DNA of 64,000 bases from Martelella sp. NC20. Its GTDB lineage: Bacteria > Pseudomonadota > Alphaproteobacteria > Rhizobiales > Rhizobiaceae. Shown one piece after another: positions 1-9,572 of the stretch; positions within the stretch are counted from its first letter, which is position 1; each line of letters begins with the position of its first letter. The notes under the pieces are model-generated. The model had not been told where the DNA came from. It was given only the letters and a program-made list of their open reading frames with translations, and searched no databases. Made by a program: the position numbers and the translations under genes. The DNA lies in contig NZ_CP054861.1 of NCBI RefSeq assembly GCF_013459645.1, positions 5,320,001-5,384,000 on the forward strand. Reading direction: 5' to 3'.

Positions 1-778
1 AGACGGTATCGGCGGGAAATGGGCCGGCGACATCATGGCCGCGTGCCCTTGCCGCCTCGATGGCCGGGGCAATGATCTCGATTTCCTCCATGCCGAAGCT
101 GCCGCCGTCACCGGCATGCGGGTTGAGACCGGCAACCAGTATACGAGGCTTTTCAATGCCGGCCAGCCTGAGGCAGCTCTCCGTTCGGGCTATTTCCCGC
201 AGGATTACCTCTTCGCTCAGCGCCGCGGAGACATCCTTCAGCGGAATGTGCGAGGTGACGCGGGCATTCCAGATCTGCTGGAGGACGTTGAATTCACGCA
301 CGCCGCCGTCGTCGAGGCGAAGAAGCCCGGTGATGAAACGGCTTTCATCGTCATAACCCGGATGGGCGTAGCGCATCGCCTTCTTGTTGAAGGGCGTGTA
401 GCAGACCCCGTCCACCCTGCCTGCCTTGGCAAGCCTCAGCGCCAGGGTGAAATTTTCGACCGCGAACCGTCCGCCGGCAAGGCTTGCTTCGCCGGGCGTG
501 ATATCGGCTGGATCGAGATTGCCGAGATCGATCAGCGCCGGTCCGGTATCCGCATTCCCGATCTCCTCGATCGCGACCGAAGGGACGGCGGTTGCGAGCC
601 CCGCGACGGCCGCTCCCGCATCGAGCATCCGCCGGTCGCCGATGACGACCAGCCGAGCCGCCTCCCGGACGCGTGCCGACGCCACAAGCCGGGTGGCAAG
701 TTCGGTGCTGATCCCTGCCGGATCGCCCATCGCGAGCGCGATCAGCGGGCGTTGCCTGCCTTGCTGCTCAGCATCCAT
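1..778 (-). CDS. PdxA-family 4-phosphate dehydrogenase, partial (3' end outside window)
   Basis: Translating the minus strand from an ATG at 778 gives an open frame to the window edge, about 259 residues, with no stop. It has PdxA-family signatures: ALAMGDPAGIS near the start, a YTPFNKKAM segment, and NPHAGDGGSFGMEE near the visible end. PdxA enzymes oxidise 4-hydroxythreonine 4-phosphate with NAD; the paralogue PdxA2 acts on erythronate or threonate 4-phosphate. The start has a GGAG box about 9 bases upstream and lies 17 bases after the ABC ATPase stop, so it is probably the last visible gene of the sugar operon. That context favours a sugar-acid phosphate dehydrogenase over vitamin B6 synthesis, but this is inference. 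Confidence 0.85.
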   Translation of the reverse strand, partial: MDAEQQGRQRPLIALAMGDPAGISTELATRLVASARVREAARLVVIGDRRMLDAGAAVAGLATAVPSVAIEEIGNADTGPALIDLGNLDPADITPGEASLAGGRFAVENFTLALRLAKAGRVDGVCYTPFNKKAMRYAHPGYDDESRFITGLLRLDDGGVREFNVLQQIWNARVTSHIPLKDVSAALSEEVILREIARTESCLRLAGIEKPRILVAGLNPHAGDGGSFGMEEIEIIAPAIEAARARGHDVAGPFPADTV

Positions 779-795
779 GTCGTTGTCTCCTTTCG

Positions 796-1884
796 TCACC
801 GCAGCCGCGCGCCTTCGGGCGAGAACAGCCGCATGCAGCCCTTCTGGCATGTCAGCCATATCCGCTCCCCGGAGGAGTGATCCTGCCCTTCGCGCTGTTC
901 GACGGTGAGATCCTGTCCGTCCGCAAGACGGCAGTAGAGATAGCGCGTGCCGCCGAGATATTCGGCAAAATCCACTGTGGCTTCAAACGAAGAACCGCTG
1001 TTTTCGCCGATGGTCAGGTGCTCCGGCCGAATACCGAGCTTGACCGGCCCGCTCTCAGTCGTCGCTTCGACGGGCGGATCGACGACAATCGTCTGTCCGC
1101 CGACGAAAAGACTTCCCGCCGGGCCGGCGGTCGCGTCAATGATGTTCATCCGCGGCGAGCCGATGAAGCCGGCGACGAACAGGTTGTTCGGATCTTCATA
1201 GACATCGCGCGGCGTGCCCACCTGCTCGATCCTGCCGTCACGCAGGACGACGATCCGGTCGGCAAGCGTCATGGCCTCGGTCTGGTCGTGCGTGACGTAG
1301 ATCATGGTGTTGCCGAGTTCGCGATGCAGCCTTGCGATCTCGATGCGCATGCTGACCCTGAGTTCGGCATCGAGATTGGACAGCGGCTCATCGAACAGGA
1401 AGGCGAGCGGCTTGCGCACGATTGCCCGGCCGATCGCGACGCGCTGCCGCTGCCCGCCCGAAAGCTGGCCCGGCCGCCGGTCGAGCAGCGGGCCGATCTT
1501 CAGGATTTCGGCAGCCGCTTCGACCTGACGTTCGATTTCGGGCGGCGGCGTCCTGGCGATTTCAAGGCCGAAGGCAAGGTTCTGGCGCACGCTCATATGC
1601 GGATAGAGCGCATAGGACTGGAACACCATGGCGATGCCCCGCTTCGAGGGATCGAGGTCGGTGACGTCGCGTCCGGCGATGAGAATGTCACCGTCGGTGA
1701 CATCCTCCAGGCCCGCGATCATCCGGAGCAGCGTGGACTTGCCGCAGCCCGATGGGCCGACGAAGACCACGAACTCGCCGCCCTTGATGGCGAGATCGAG
1801 ACCGTGAATGACATCGACCGCGCCGAAGCTCTTGCGCACGCCGTGAAGCGTGATGTCGGCCTTTTCCTGCGATAATGTGCTCAT
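796..1884 (-). CDS. ABC sugar transporter ATP-binding protein (UgpC/MsmK-like)
   Basis: This 362-residue ATPase powers the CUT1 importer encoded upstream. Walker [10 protein letters not shown] is at residues 43-51, the Q-loop glutamine near 89, the signature LSGGQRQ at 141-147, Walker B FLFDEP at 162-167 and the H-loop histidine at 199. A C-terminal TOBE-type extension follows from about residue 240, as in UgpC, MsmK and MalK, which serve several CUT1 permeases. The start codon lies one base after the stop of the GH127 gene, with an AGGA box inside that gene's end, so the two are translationally linked. The sugar is not readable from the ATPase. Confidence 0.93.
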   Translation of the reverse strand: MSTLSQEKADITLHGVRKSFGAVDVIHGLDLAIKGGEFVVFVGPSGCGKSTLLRMIAGLEDVTDGDILIAGRDVTDLDPSKRGIAMVFQSYALYPHMSVRQNLAFGLEIARTPPPEIERQVEAAAEILKIGPLLDRRPGQLSGGQRQRVAIGRAIVRKPLAFLFDEPLSNLDAELRVSMRIEIARLHRELGNTMIYVTHDQTEAMTLADRIVVLRDGRIEQVGTPRDVYEDPNNLFVAGFIGSPRMNIIDATAGPAGSLFVGGQTIVVDPPVEATTESGPVKLGIRPEHLTIGENSGSSFEATVDFAEYLGGTRYLYCRLADGQDLTVEQREGQDHSSGERIWLTCQKGCMRLFSPEGARLR

Positions 1885-1885
1885 C

Positions 1886-3817
1886 TTAAGTCCTGACCCA
1901 GACGAGCATCTCGCCAGGCTCCCGGTTATCCCAGAGGTGATAGGGAACGAAGCGAGCCGTCACCGGACGAAGATCGGGGGCCTTCCGGTCGTAAAGCCGG
2001 TTGCCGTGTCCCTGCCAGTCTTCGCGGTGCGCCGGAACGTCGATGGCAACGCCACCGCTCAGGGCACTCAGCACGCTTGTGTTCGCCTCCGCAATGGCAT
2101 CGTCAACGATGAGCGCGTTGAGACCGGCGGTATTGTCGGTTTCCTCGACGCAGTAGATCAGCGGGCCCCGCGCCAGTGCGGCCCGTCCGAGATCGGCCCG
2201 AACGGCCGGATTGGCGCGCAGCGCATAGGGCTGCATCGGCAGGTCGAGCGACAGTGCATCGCCGGGCTGCCATTCCCGTTCGATGCGCAGATAGCCGCGT
2301 TCGGGGTCGCACTCGACGGTCTTTCCGTTGATGGCAAGCGATGCGCCTTCGCACCAGCCGGGAATCCTCAGCGCCAGGCGGAAGGCGAGCGGCATTTCGA
2401 GGCCGAGCGTGATATCGATGCGGCCGGACCACGGATAGGCGGTCTTCTGCTCCACCGTGACGCTGCCTCCGGCGACCGCCAGCCGGGCGGTGCTTTCATT
2501 GTAGAGATGGATGGCAATCTCGTCGGCGGCGACGCCATACATGTAGGTGCCGATCGAGGCGACGGTGCGGGCGATGTTCGGCGGGCAGCAGGGGCAGCGG
2601 TGCCAGGTCCAGCGGTGGTGGCCGCCCCGGCTCTCCAGCGGGTTGTCGTAAAAGAAGGTCGTGCCGTCGAGGGAAAGACCGGAGAGCGCGCCGTTGTAGA
2701 GCGCCTGCTCCATGACGTCGGCAAACCGGCCGTCCGGACCCCGGCCGAGCATGCGGCTCGCCCACATGGCAAGGCCGACGGAAGCGCAGGTCTCGGCATA
2801 GGCGCTTTCGTTCGGCAGGTCGTAATAGTCGGTGAAGCCCTCATTGCTCGCCGCCGGGCCGATGCCGCCGGTCACATACATCTGCTTTTCCGTCAGATCC
2901 TCCCACAGGATCTTCAGCGCATCCGTGAGGCTGTCATCGCCGAATTCCGTGGCGACATCGGCCATGCCGGAATAGAGGTACATCGCCCGGACCGCGTGTC
3001 CGGTAACCTTGGTCTGCTCGCGCACTGGCAGATGCGACTGGTTATACTCATAGGTGTCGTGGCGGAAACGCTTCGGGTCCTCGTTGCGGGCGGCCGCCTC
3101 GACATCGAAGTAATGCGGCTCCTGGCCGCGGGCATCGATAAAGAAGCGCGCGAGGTCGAGATAGCGCTGCTCGCCGGTGACGCGGCCGAGGCGGACCAGC
3201 GCCAGTTCGATTTCCTCGTGGCCGCAATAGCCGGGCTTCTGGTCCGGGCCGGGCCCGAATACGGAACCGATGTGGTCTGCATAGCGGCACATGGCGTCAA
3301 GCAGCGCAGGTTTGCCGGTCGCCTGGAAATAGGCAACCGCAGCCTCCATCAGATGGCCGGCGCAATAGAGCTCATGGCAATCGCGCAGATTGCTCCAGCG
3401 ATCGCCGGGGCGCATGCGGATGAACCAGGAATTGAGATAGCCATCCGGTTGCTGCAGCTTGCAGAACATCGCGATGATCTCGTCGGTCTTCGCCTCGAGA
3501 TCGGGGTTGGGCGTGCGGTAGAGCGCGTAGGCCGCCGTCTCGATAACCTTGGCGACGTCCGAATCCCAGAACATCTGGACATTGACGGTGTCCGGCGTGC
3601 CGTCGGCGCGGGTGTGGTAGGGCAGCCGCAGTGGCGGAACAGGAACATCAGGGTTGATCTGCTCGAGCATGCCGGCGGCAACGCAGCGATCATAGAGGAT
3701 CATCGCCGTCTGATGCGCGACAGCATCGATGCGGTCGCCCCAGAACCCCTGGACGTCGACATCGGGGAGCGCGGGAGGGCGGAAGCCGCTGATGGCGGGA
3801 AGGTCGAAGGAAGTCAT
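1886..3817 (-). CDS. Glycoside hydrolase family 127 protein (beta-L-arabinofuranosidase-like, DUF1680)
   Basis: The 643-residue protein has the GH127 fold: an all-alpha N-terminal barrel and C-terminal beta domains. The zinc-cysteine active site of HypBA1-type beta-L-arabinofuranosidases is recognisable: Glu342 and Cys344 in YAETCAS, and Cys410-Cys411 in RCPCCPPN. In HypBA1 the equivalents are Glu338, Cys340, Cys417 and Cys418, with Cys417 the nucleophile. There is no signal peptide, so it should act in the cytoplasm on imported oligosaccharides. It lies inside the importer operon, between permease and ATPase. Beta-L-arabinofuranosides from plant hydroxyproline-rich proteins are the best guess; GH127 also has members with other specificities. 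Confidence 0.9.
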   Translation of the reverse strand: MTSFDLPAISGFRPPALPDVDVQGFWGDRIDAVAHQTAMILYDRCVAAGMLEQINPDVPVPPLRLPYHTRADGTPDTVNVQMFWDSDVAKVIETAAYALYRTPNPDLEAKTDEIIAMFCKLQQPDGYLNSWFIRMRPGDRWSNLRDCHELYCAGHLMEAAVAYFQATGKPALLDAMCRYADHIGSVFGPGPDQKPGYCGHEEIELALVRLGRVTGEQRYLDLARFFIDARGQEPHYFDVEAAARNEDPKRFRHDTYEYNQSHLPVREQTKVTGHAVRAMYLYSGMADVATEFGDDSLTDALKILWEDLTEKQMYVTGGIGPAASNEGFTDYYDLPNESAYAETCASVGLAMWASRMLGRGPDGRFADVMEQALYNGALSGLSLDGTTFFYDNPLESRGGHHRWTWHRCPCCPPNIARTVASIGTYMYGVAADEIAIHLYNESTARLAVAGGSVTVEQKTAYPWSGRIDITLGLEMPLAFRLALRIPGWCEGASLAINGKTVECDPERGYLRIEREWQPGDALSLDLPMQPYALRANPAVRADLGRAALARGPLIYCVEETDNTAGLNALIVDDAIAEANTSVLSALSGGVAIDVPAHREDWQGHGNRLYDRKAPDLRPVTARFVPYHLWDNREPGEMLVWVRT

Positions 3818-3843
3818 AGGTCAGTCCTTTTTGATCTTGATAT

Positions 3844-4704
3844 TCACTTGACGGCGCCCGCGGTCAGGCCGCGGATGTAGTAGCGCTGCAAAAGCAGGAA
3901 GACGACGAGGCACGGCACCATCATCAGCGTCACGCCCGCCTGGACCGCGCCCCAGTCGATCGTGCCGTATTGTCCAGAGCGAACCGCGACCATCAACACC
4001 GGCAGGGTGTATTTCTGCTGGTCGGTCAGAAGGATGAGGGCTGCCAGGAACTCGTTCCAGGAGGCGAGGAAGGCGAAGATCGCGACCGTGGCCACGCCGG
4101 GAAGCACCAGCGGCAGCATGATCCGGTAGAGCACCTTGATGACCGAGGCGCCGTCGACGCGGGCCGCATCCTCGATCTCCTTCGGCACGGCGTCGAAGGC
4201 ATTGCGCATCATGAAGATCGAGAACGGCATCTGCAGCGTGACGTAGACGCAGACGATACCGGTCAGCGTATTCTGCAGGCCGAGCTTGGACAGGATGACG
4301 AAAAGCGGCGTCAGAACCGACTGGAACGGGATCATGATCGTGGCGATGATCAGCACGAAAAGCGCGTTCTTGAACGGGAAACGGAAGCGCGAGAAACCGT
4401 AGCCGGCCAACAGGCTCACCACCACCGACAGGACCACTGTCGCCAGCGACACGGTGAGACTGTTGCCGGTATAGGTCCAGATACCGCTGCCGAAATCGGA
4501 GAGGTTCTGGTAGCTCTGGGTGCTGAAACCGGTCGTCGGCCATGGCGGCAAGGGCGGTTTGCGTGATTCCGCCGAGGTCTTGAAGCTCACCAGCAGACTC
4601 CAGGCGAGCGGCGCCAGAAACAGGAAGGCGAAAAACAGGCCAATCATATTGCGCCGGGTCATCTGAAACCGCTGGCGGCGTAATTTCATTTTGCGGCGGC
4701 TCAT
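3844..4704 (-). CDS. CUT1 sugar ABC transporter permease (MalG-like)
   Basis: This is the inner-membrane subunit of about 286 residues beginning MSRRKMKLRRQRF, with a basic cytosolic N terminus, six predicted hydrophobic spans and the coupling motif EIEDAARVDGAS near residues 190-205. The frame stays open far upstream, but the ATG at 4704 is chosen because it overlaps the stop of the other permease (TGATG) and gives the usual MalG length. The GH127 gene follows 26 bases downstream. It forms the pore as a heterodimer with the preceding permease. Confidence 0.92.
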   Translation of the reverse strand: MSRRKMKLRRQRFQMTRRNMIGLFFAFLFLAPLAWSLLVSFKTSAESRKPPLPPWPTTGFSTQSYQNLSDFGSGIWTYTGNSLTVSLATVVLSVVVSLLAGYGFSRFRFPFKNALFVLIIATIMIPFQSVLTPLFVILSKLGLQNTLTGIVCVYVTLQMPFSIFMMRNAFDAVPKEIEDAARVDGASVIKVLYRIMLPLVLPGVATVAIFAFLASWNEFLAALILLTDQQKYTLPVLMVAVRSGQYGTIDWGAVQAGVTLMMVPCLVVFLLLQRYYIRGLTAGAVK

Positions 4705-5648
4705 CACATACCCTCCGGATTGCGCAGAAGCCTGAGCTGGATCACGCTGATGGTGACCAGGATCAGCAGAAGGACCATCGACAGCGCCGAGCCGTAGCCC
4801 AGATGGAACGACATGAAGGACTGGCTGAAGATCCAGAACACAGTGGTGATCGTCTGGTTCTGCGGTCCGCCGTCCGAGATGATGTAGAACTGGTCGAAGG
4901 CGAGCATCGAGCCCGAAACCGACAGGATGAGGGCCAGCGCGATCGTGCGCCGCATCAGCGGAAGCGTGATGCGGCGGAAGCGCTGCCAGGAGGAGGCGCC
5001 GTCCACGCGGGCCGCTTCCTGCACCTCGGTGGAGATGCCCTGCAGACCGGTGAGCAGGATGATCATGTTGAAGCCCACCGTCTTCCAAACCACCATGACG
5101 ATGATTGAGATGAAGGTGGTGTCGAAACTCGCCAGGAGGTTGACCGGCTTTTCGGTGAGCCCCAGCCGCCAGGCTAGCTGCGAGAACAGCCCGGAATCGA
5201 CGTTCATCAGCCACACCCAGAGCAGGCTCGCCGAACCGAAACCGACCACGTAAGGCAGGAAGTAAGCCGTGCGGTAGAACCTGGTCATCGCATCCGGCCT
5301 GTCCACGAAGACGGCAAGCGGGAAGGCAACCGCAAAAAGCACGACCGTGACGATGAGCGTGTAGAACACCGTGAAGCGGAGCGAGTTCCAGAACTGGCTG
5401 TCGTGCAACATCTGCGCATAATTGCCGAGGCCGATGAAGCGCGGCGCGCCCATCAGCGGCCAGTTGTGAAGCGACATCCAGAAGGTCATGCATAACGGGA
5501 TGACGAAGAATACGGTAACCAGCGCGACCGCTGGCGCGACGAACAGAAGTCCGACGAGTTGCTTGCGCCGAACCCGTCCCCGGCGCGGCCTGCGTGGCGT
5601 CGCTGTTGTGAATTGCGTTTCTGGCATGGCGCCTGTTCCGTGGGTCAT
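4704..5648 (-). CDS. CUT1 sugar ABC transporter permease (MalF/UgpA-like)
   Basis: A 314-residue multi-spanning membrane protein with the ABC permease coupling motif EVQEAARVDGASSWQRF and an N-terminal basic stretch before the first span (LVGLLFVAPAVALVTVFFVI). A second start eight codons in (MPETQF) is possible. It pairs with the downstream permease, whose start overlaps its stop by one base. A stable hairpin separates it from the binding-protein gene, which commonly allows more binding protein than permease. Confidence 0.92.
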   Translation of the reverse strand: MTHGTGAMPETQFTTATPRRPRRGRVRRKQLVGLLFVAPAVALVTVFFVIPLCMTFWMSLHNWPLMGAPRFIGLGNYAQMLHDSQFWNSLRFTVFYTLIVTVVLFAVAFPLAVFVDRPDAMTRFYRTAYFLPYVVGFGSASLLWVWLMNVDSGLFSQLAWRLGLTEKPVNLLASFDTTFISIIVMVVWKTVGFNMIILLTGLQGISTEVQEAARVDGASSWQRFRRITLPLMRRTIALALILSVSGSMLAFDQFYIISDGGPQNQTITTVFWIFSQSFMSFHLGYGSALSMVLLLILVTISVIQLRLLRNPEGM

Positions 5649-5694
5649 GGAAAAATTGCCCCCGGAGCGCCGTGAACGGTGCCCGGGAAGGGAA

Positions 5695-5718
5695 CCGGAC
5701 GCCCCTTCAGGCGCCCGG
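5695..5718 (-). promoter_or_regulatory. Intercistronic hairpin between binding protein and permease genes
   Basis: On the minus strand CCGGGCGCC, a TGAA loop and GGGGCGTCCGG form a GC-rich stem just after the binding-protein stop. There is no T tract. It is likely an mRNA-stabilising or partial-termination hairpin that raises binding-protein yield; function inferred from position. Confidence 0.5.
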
Positions 5719-5729
5719 GGAAAGCGCGA

Positions 5730-6968
5730 TCAGTTGGACGCGTCGAGGATCGACTGCATCGTATCCTGCGCCCGCTTCAGGGAACCGTCGACATCATCGC
5801 CGAAGAAGGCTTCGCCAAGCATCTGCTTCCACGGCCCCGTCTTGGAATTGATGATGTCGTTGTAGACCGGCGAAGACGGCGTGCGCGCGGTTTCCATCGC
5901 TTCGACCGCCGTCAGGTAGCGGTCATCGAGGCCGGAAAGCGCCTCCTGCGCCACATCGGCGCGCGTCGGCAGGCTGCCCAGCTTGGCAAGCAGCGTCTGT
6001 CCCTCGACAGAATAGGCAAAGTCCAGGAATTCTTTCGCCGCGCCGAGCGTGTCGCGGCCCGCCGTGACGACGAAATTGTCGCCGCCGCCGAATGCGGAGG
6101 CGCCGCCATCCTTGCCTGGCAGGGGAGCCACGCCGAATTCGACATCCGGGTAGTTCTTGACAAGGTTGCCGATGGCAAAGGCGCCGATTGGCGAAATGCC
6201 GACATTGTCCGCCGCGAAGCCGCCAAAGAAATTGGTGCCTGTATCCGTCTTCGCGCTCTCCGGCACATAACCCTTGGCGACCATGTCGCGATAGAAATTG
6301 ATCGCATCATGCATCTGCGGCGTATCGATGGTGGCGCGCTTGCCGTCATCCACCAGAATGTCGCCGCCCGATGCCCAGATCAGCGGCATGAAGGTGAAGG
6401 CATTGCAGCCGCCGCATGCGCCGGCGAAATAGAAACCGTAGGTGCCATCGCCGACCGCATTGACTTTACCGGCATATTCCTCGATTTCGGCCCAGTTGGC
6501 GGGCGCCTTGTCGGGATCAAGCCCGGCTTCGCGGAACAGCCTCTTGTTCCACAACAACACCGAAACATCGGCCGACATCGGCACGCCGTAAATCTTGCCG
6601 TCATAGGTGCCAGCCTCGACATGGGCCTTCGACAGCTGATCGAAATAGGGAAGGCTCCTGGCCAGTTCGGTCAGGTCCGCGAGCTGTCCGGCCTTGGCGA
6701 AAGCCGGCGTATAGACGAGATCGAGCGAGACGAAGTCGGGAGCCGAGCCGCCTGCGGCCGCCACGGCATATTTCTGCACCATCTCCGTGCTGGGCACGAT
6801 CTGCAACTCGATCTGGTCCTCATGCGAGGCGTTGAAAGCCTCGATCAGGTCCGGCATGAAGGCTTCGCTGCTGTTGCGCACCCACATGCTGTAGGTTTCG
6901 GCGGAAGCGCCGAAGGGCGCCATGCTGAGGGCGAGCGCCGTCAGCGCCGCGATTTTAACGGGTTTCAT
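5730..6968 (-). CDS. Sugar ABC transporter substrate-binding protein (CUT1 family)
   Basis: The 412-residue protein has a Sec signal peptide ending GASA before ETYSMWVRNSSEAF, then a two-lobe family 1 sugar-binding fold (PDLIEAFNASHEDQIELQ, PDFVSLDL, VPMSADVSVLLWNK). The start at 6968 is preceded by a strong GGAGG box and leaves a clean signal peptide; 56 further in-frame upstream codons are rejected. It captures the sugar in the periplasm for the two permeases. It lies between the LacI gene and the transporter genes, so it should be part of one regulated transcript. Confidence 0.92.
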   Translation of the reverse strand: MKPVKIAALTALALSMAPFGASAETYSMWVRNSSEAFMPDLIEAFNASHEDQIELQIVPSTEMVQKYAVAAAGGSAPDFVSLDLVYTPAFAKAGQLADLTELARSLPYFDQLSKAHVEAGTYDGKIYGVPMSADVSVLLWNKRLFREAGLDPDKAPANWAEIEEYAGKVNAVGDGTYGFYFAGACGGCNAFTFMPLIWASGGDILVDDGKRATIDTPQMHDAINFYRDMVAKGYVPESAKTDTGTNFFGGFAADNVGISPIGAFAIGNLVKNYPDVEFGVAPLPGKDGGASAFGGGDNFVVTAGRDTLGAAKEFLDFAYSVEGQTLLAKLGSLPTRADVAQEALSGLDDRYLTAVEAMETARTPSSPVYNDIINSKTGPWKQMLGEAFFGDDVDGSLKRAQDTMQSILDASN

Positions 6969-7032
6969 TTCTATCCTCCTCCGATGTGGGGCCGTGTTCC
7001 GTGCCGGCCCCGTTGCACGCTTGCGAAAGGCG

Positions 7033-8082
7033 TCAGGAGCTGCGCACGACCAGTTTGCACGGCAGCTGCAAAAGCCCTCTCTCAATCTCCTCGCCATTGA
7101 CCAGGCGCACGAGCGTGAGCCCGGCCTGGCGTCCAAGCTCCTTCAAATTCATGTCGATTGTGGTGAGCGGGGGCCGGGTCTCCTCGGCGACAATCTCCCA
7201 ATTGTCGAAGCCCACCACGGCAACGTCATGCGGTATGGCCACGCCACGCTCGCGAAGGGCGTCCATCACCCCGCGCGCAATCTGGTCATTGCCGCAGAAG
7301 ATACCGTCCGGCCGCTCATCGAAGGCCCAGAGCCTTGCAATGGCTTCATGCCCCCAATGCTCCGACCATGTGCCGCAAAGCACTCCGGCTGCAGGCATTT
7401 CCAGACCCGCAGCCTCCAGGGTCTGCCGATAGGAAAACGCACGCTCGCGCACGACCAGAAAATGTTCGGGGCCGGTGATGTGGGCGATACGCCGGCAGCC
7501 TCTTGCCGCCAGATGCCGCACCGCCTCGCCCGCCCCCTGCCGCTCGTCCGGCACAAGGGTAATTGTTCCTGCCGGCCCCTCGGTCAGCACGTAGACGACC
7601 GGGACCGGAACTTTCGAAAGATCGACAGGAAGCGGCCGGTCGACCCGCTTGCCCGTGGCGATGATCCCGTCAACCTGCTTGTCGAGCATCGCATCGACAT
7701 GAATGCGGGCAAGCGCCGGATCCCCCCCGACCGAGCAGAGGAACACCGAAACGCCCTGGTCGATAAGCCCCTCCGATACGCCGGCCATGACAGGCAGGGT
7801 GAAACGGCCATAGGTGTCGTCCGTCAGCAGCCCGACGGTGAAGCTGCGCTTGCTGGTGAGGCTGCGCGCCAGCGCATTGGGGCGGAAACCCAGTTCTTCC
7901 GCAACGCGCCGGATACGGGCCCGGGTTTCCGCCGACATGCGGCCGGTATCGTTGAGCGCCTTCGACGCAGTGGCGGTGCTGACGCCGGCCTTCGAGGCCA
8001 CGTCATAAATCGTAACACGCCCGCCACCATTCGCATCCGCCACGTCATTCTCCCAATGAAAAACCGGTTTCTCATTCGACAT
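7033..8082 (-). CDS. LacI-family transcriptional regulator
   Basis: The 349-residue protein has a helix-turn-helix at about residues 23-45 (TIYDVASKAGVSTATASKAL), the hinge-helix segment FRPNALARSLTSKRS, and a periplasmic-binding-protein-like effector domain. It heads the operon of importer, GH127, ATPase and PdxA-like genes. Its own first codons and the DNA just upstream contain two related palindromes with the AAACCGGTTT-type core typical of LacI operators, which suggests autorepression and co-repression of the whole operon, relieved by the imported sugar. Confidence 0.92.
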   Translation of the reverse strand: MSNEKPVFHWENDVADANGGGRVTIYDVASKAGVSTATASKALNDTGRMSAETRARIRRVAEELGFRPNALARSLTSKRSFTVGLLTDDTYGRFTLPVMAGVSEGLIDQGVSVFLCSVGGDPALARIHVDAMLDKQVDGIIATGKRVDRPLPVDLSKVPVPVVYVLTEGPAGTITLVPDERQGAGEAVRHLAARGCRRIAHITGPEHFLVVRERAFSYRQTLEAAGLEMPAAGVLCGTWSEHWGHEAIARLWAFDERPDGIFCGNDQIARGVMDALRERGVAIPHDVAVVGFDNWEIVAEETRPPLTTIDMNLKELGRQAGLTLVRLVNGEEIERGLLQLPCKLVVRSS

Positions 8083-8116
8083 ATCAAAAAATAACGCCTG
8101 AGAAAAGGGTTTCTCA
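8055..8116. promoter_or_regulatory. Paired LacI-type operator palindromes
   Basis: Two related inverted repeats flank the regulator's start. The first, 8055-8076, is centred on AAACCGGTTT with outer arms AATGA and TCATT and lies within the first codons of the regulator gene. The second, 8099-8116, reads TGAGAAA, AGGG, TTTCTCA. Both share the half-site GGTTTCTCA. LacI-family operators usually have a central CG and this kind of symmetry. Binding by the neighbouring regulator is inferred. Confidence 0.65.
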
Positions 8117-8429
8117 AAACATTTTTGGCGGCTCGCTGTTGCCTACCCTCAATCCCTGCCTTGACGATGCTATGAAGTGTGACAGTTCGCGCAATCGAGT
8201 ACGCGCCGAACAGCTTGAGATATCCAGCGTCATAATGAGCCAATTCCGTGAGTCTGGCATCTGGCTCTGGTTCGCTTCCCGGCAAGGGAGACAATAACCC
8301 TCCGCGCGATTTTGGCGCCGACAGGTTGGGATATCGGCCAGTTCTATTTTAGAAGACAGATTGCCGCGAGTGTGTGGGTGGGTCCATTGCCCGTCCAACA
8401 TCTGCAGAAACGCATCGATGGAGCCGCTG

Positions 8430-9305
8430 ATGAACTTGAGACAGATCGAAGTCTTTCGCGTGGTCATGACCAACGGAACCACGGCGCGGGCGGCCGAGGT
8501 GCTGCATATTTCACAGCCCGCCATCAGTAAGACCATACAGGAGCTGGAACGTTCCCTTGGCTTTGCCCTCTTCCTCCGCGTCAAGGGGCGGTTGCATCCA
8601 ACCCCAGAAGGCCAGCTTTTCTTCCGGGAGGTGGAACACGCATTCCTTGGCCTGGCGCATCTGCGCGGCGCGGCCGCACGCATTCGCGATTTCGGTTCGG
8701 GCGAACTCAGGATTGCCTGCCTCTCTGCGCTGTCGACCAACATATTGCCGCGCGCCATGAAACGCTTCATGGCCCGCAATCCGAATATCGCCATCACGTT
8801 CCAGGCTCGCATGTCCTCGACAGTTCGCGATCTCGTCGCTTCGGGGCAGTTCGACCTCGGGGTCGTCGCCGACGAAATCGACAAAACCGGCGTCACCTTC
8901 ACCGAATTCGCCCGTTTCCGCGTCGCGGTGGCCATTCCCGAGGGACATCCCCTTGAGAGGCTCGATACGGTTCGTCCGAATGATCTGGCAGGTCACCCCT
9001 TTATCGCGCTCGCTCCGGAAGACACCACCCGCGCCGAGGCCGAAGACCTGTTCCAGGCGGCCGGGGTGAAAATGAAAACCGTTATCGAAACCCCATATTC
9101 GACAACCATATGTTCGATGGTTGCGGCCGGCATCGGGATCGGTCTGGTGGATCCGTTGACGGCGGAGCCCTATCTCGGGCGCGGTCTGGTGCTGAAGCCG
9201 TTCGAGCCGGAAATGCATTTCCGCACGCTCCTCATCACCCCGCCCAACCGCCTTCCCTCCCGGCATCTGGAAGAATTTGTCGCGGACCTGAAGGCAGAGG
9301 TGTGA
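8430..9305 (+). CDS. LysR-family transcriptional regulator
   Basis: A 291-residue LysR protein: winged helix-turn-helix at residues 1-60 (MNLRQIEVFRVVM, AARAAEVLHISQPAISKTIQ) and a two-subdomain effector domain. The ATG at 8430 is chosen because GGAG lies six bases before it and it starts the LysR domain exactly; an ATG at 8418 is in frame but has no ribosome site. It precedes the amino-acid importer operon on the same strand by 267 bases and probably controls it. Confidence 0.9.
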   Translation: MNLRQIEVFRVVMTNGTTARAAEVLHISQPAISKTIQELERSLGFALFLRVKGRLHPTPEGQLFFREVEHAFLGLAHLRGAAARIRDFGSGELRIACLSALSTNILPRAMKRFMARNPNIAITFQARMSSTVRDLVASGQFDLGVVADEIDKTGVTFTEFARFRVAVAIPEGHPLERLDTVRPNDLAGHPFIALAPEDTTRAEAEDLFQAAGVKMKTVIETPYSTTICSMVAAGIGIGLVDPLTAEPYLGRGLVLKPFEPEMHFRTLLITPPNRLPSRHLEEFVADLKAEV

Positions 9306-9572
9306 GCCGGCCACGCAGGGCTCCTCACCAAACGCCGACCTTGGTTGGGCCGACACTTCGCGACAACTGCCACAACTTCGGGCCCCGCTTCAAACCTTGC
9401 CGAGGGCTGCGCCATCATATCCGTGACCAGAAAAATCAATAACCATACGGAATAGAACGCCCCGATCTTATTATTGGACGGCGCAAATTCCATCCCCGAT
9501 AGTATGAGCATGGTCAAAACGAAGCCTCCCAAGTTTCGGAGGACCAAATCATAACAAGACGGGAACAATCAG

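Noticed and set aside
1850..3880. A 676-residue open frame on plus opposite the GH127 gene
   Set aside because: Shadow of the GH127 gene; GC-rich third positions keep the opposite strand open. It has no recognisable domain or ribosome site.
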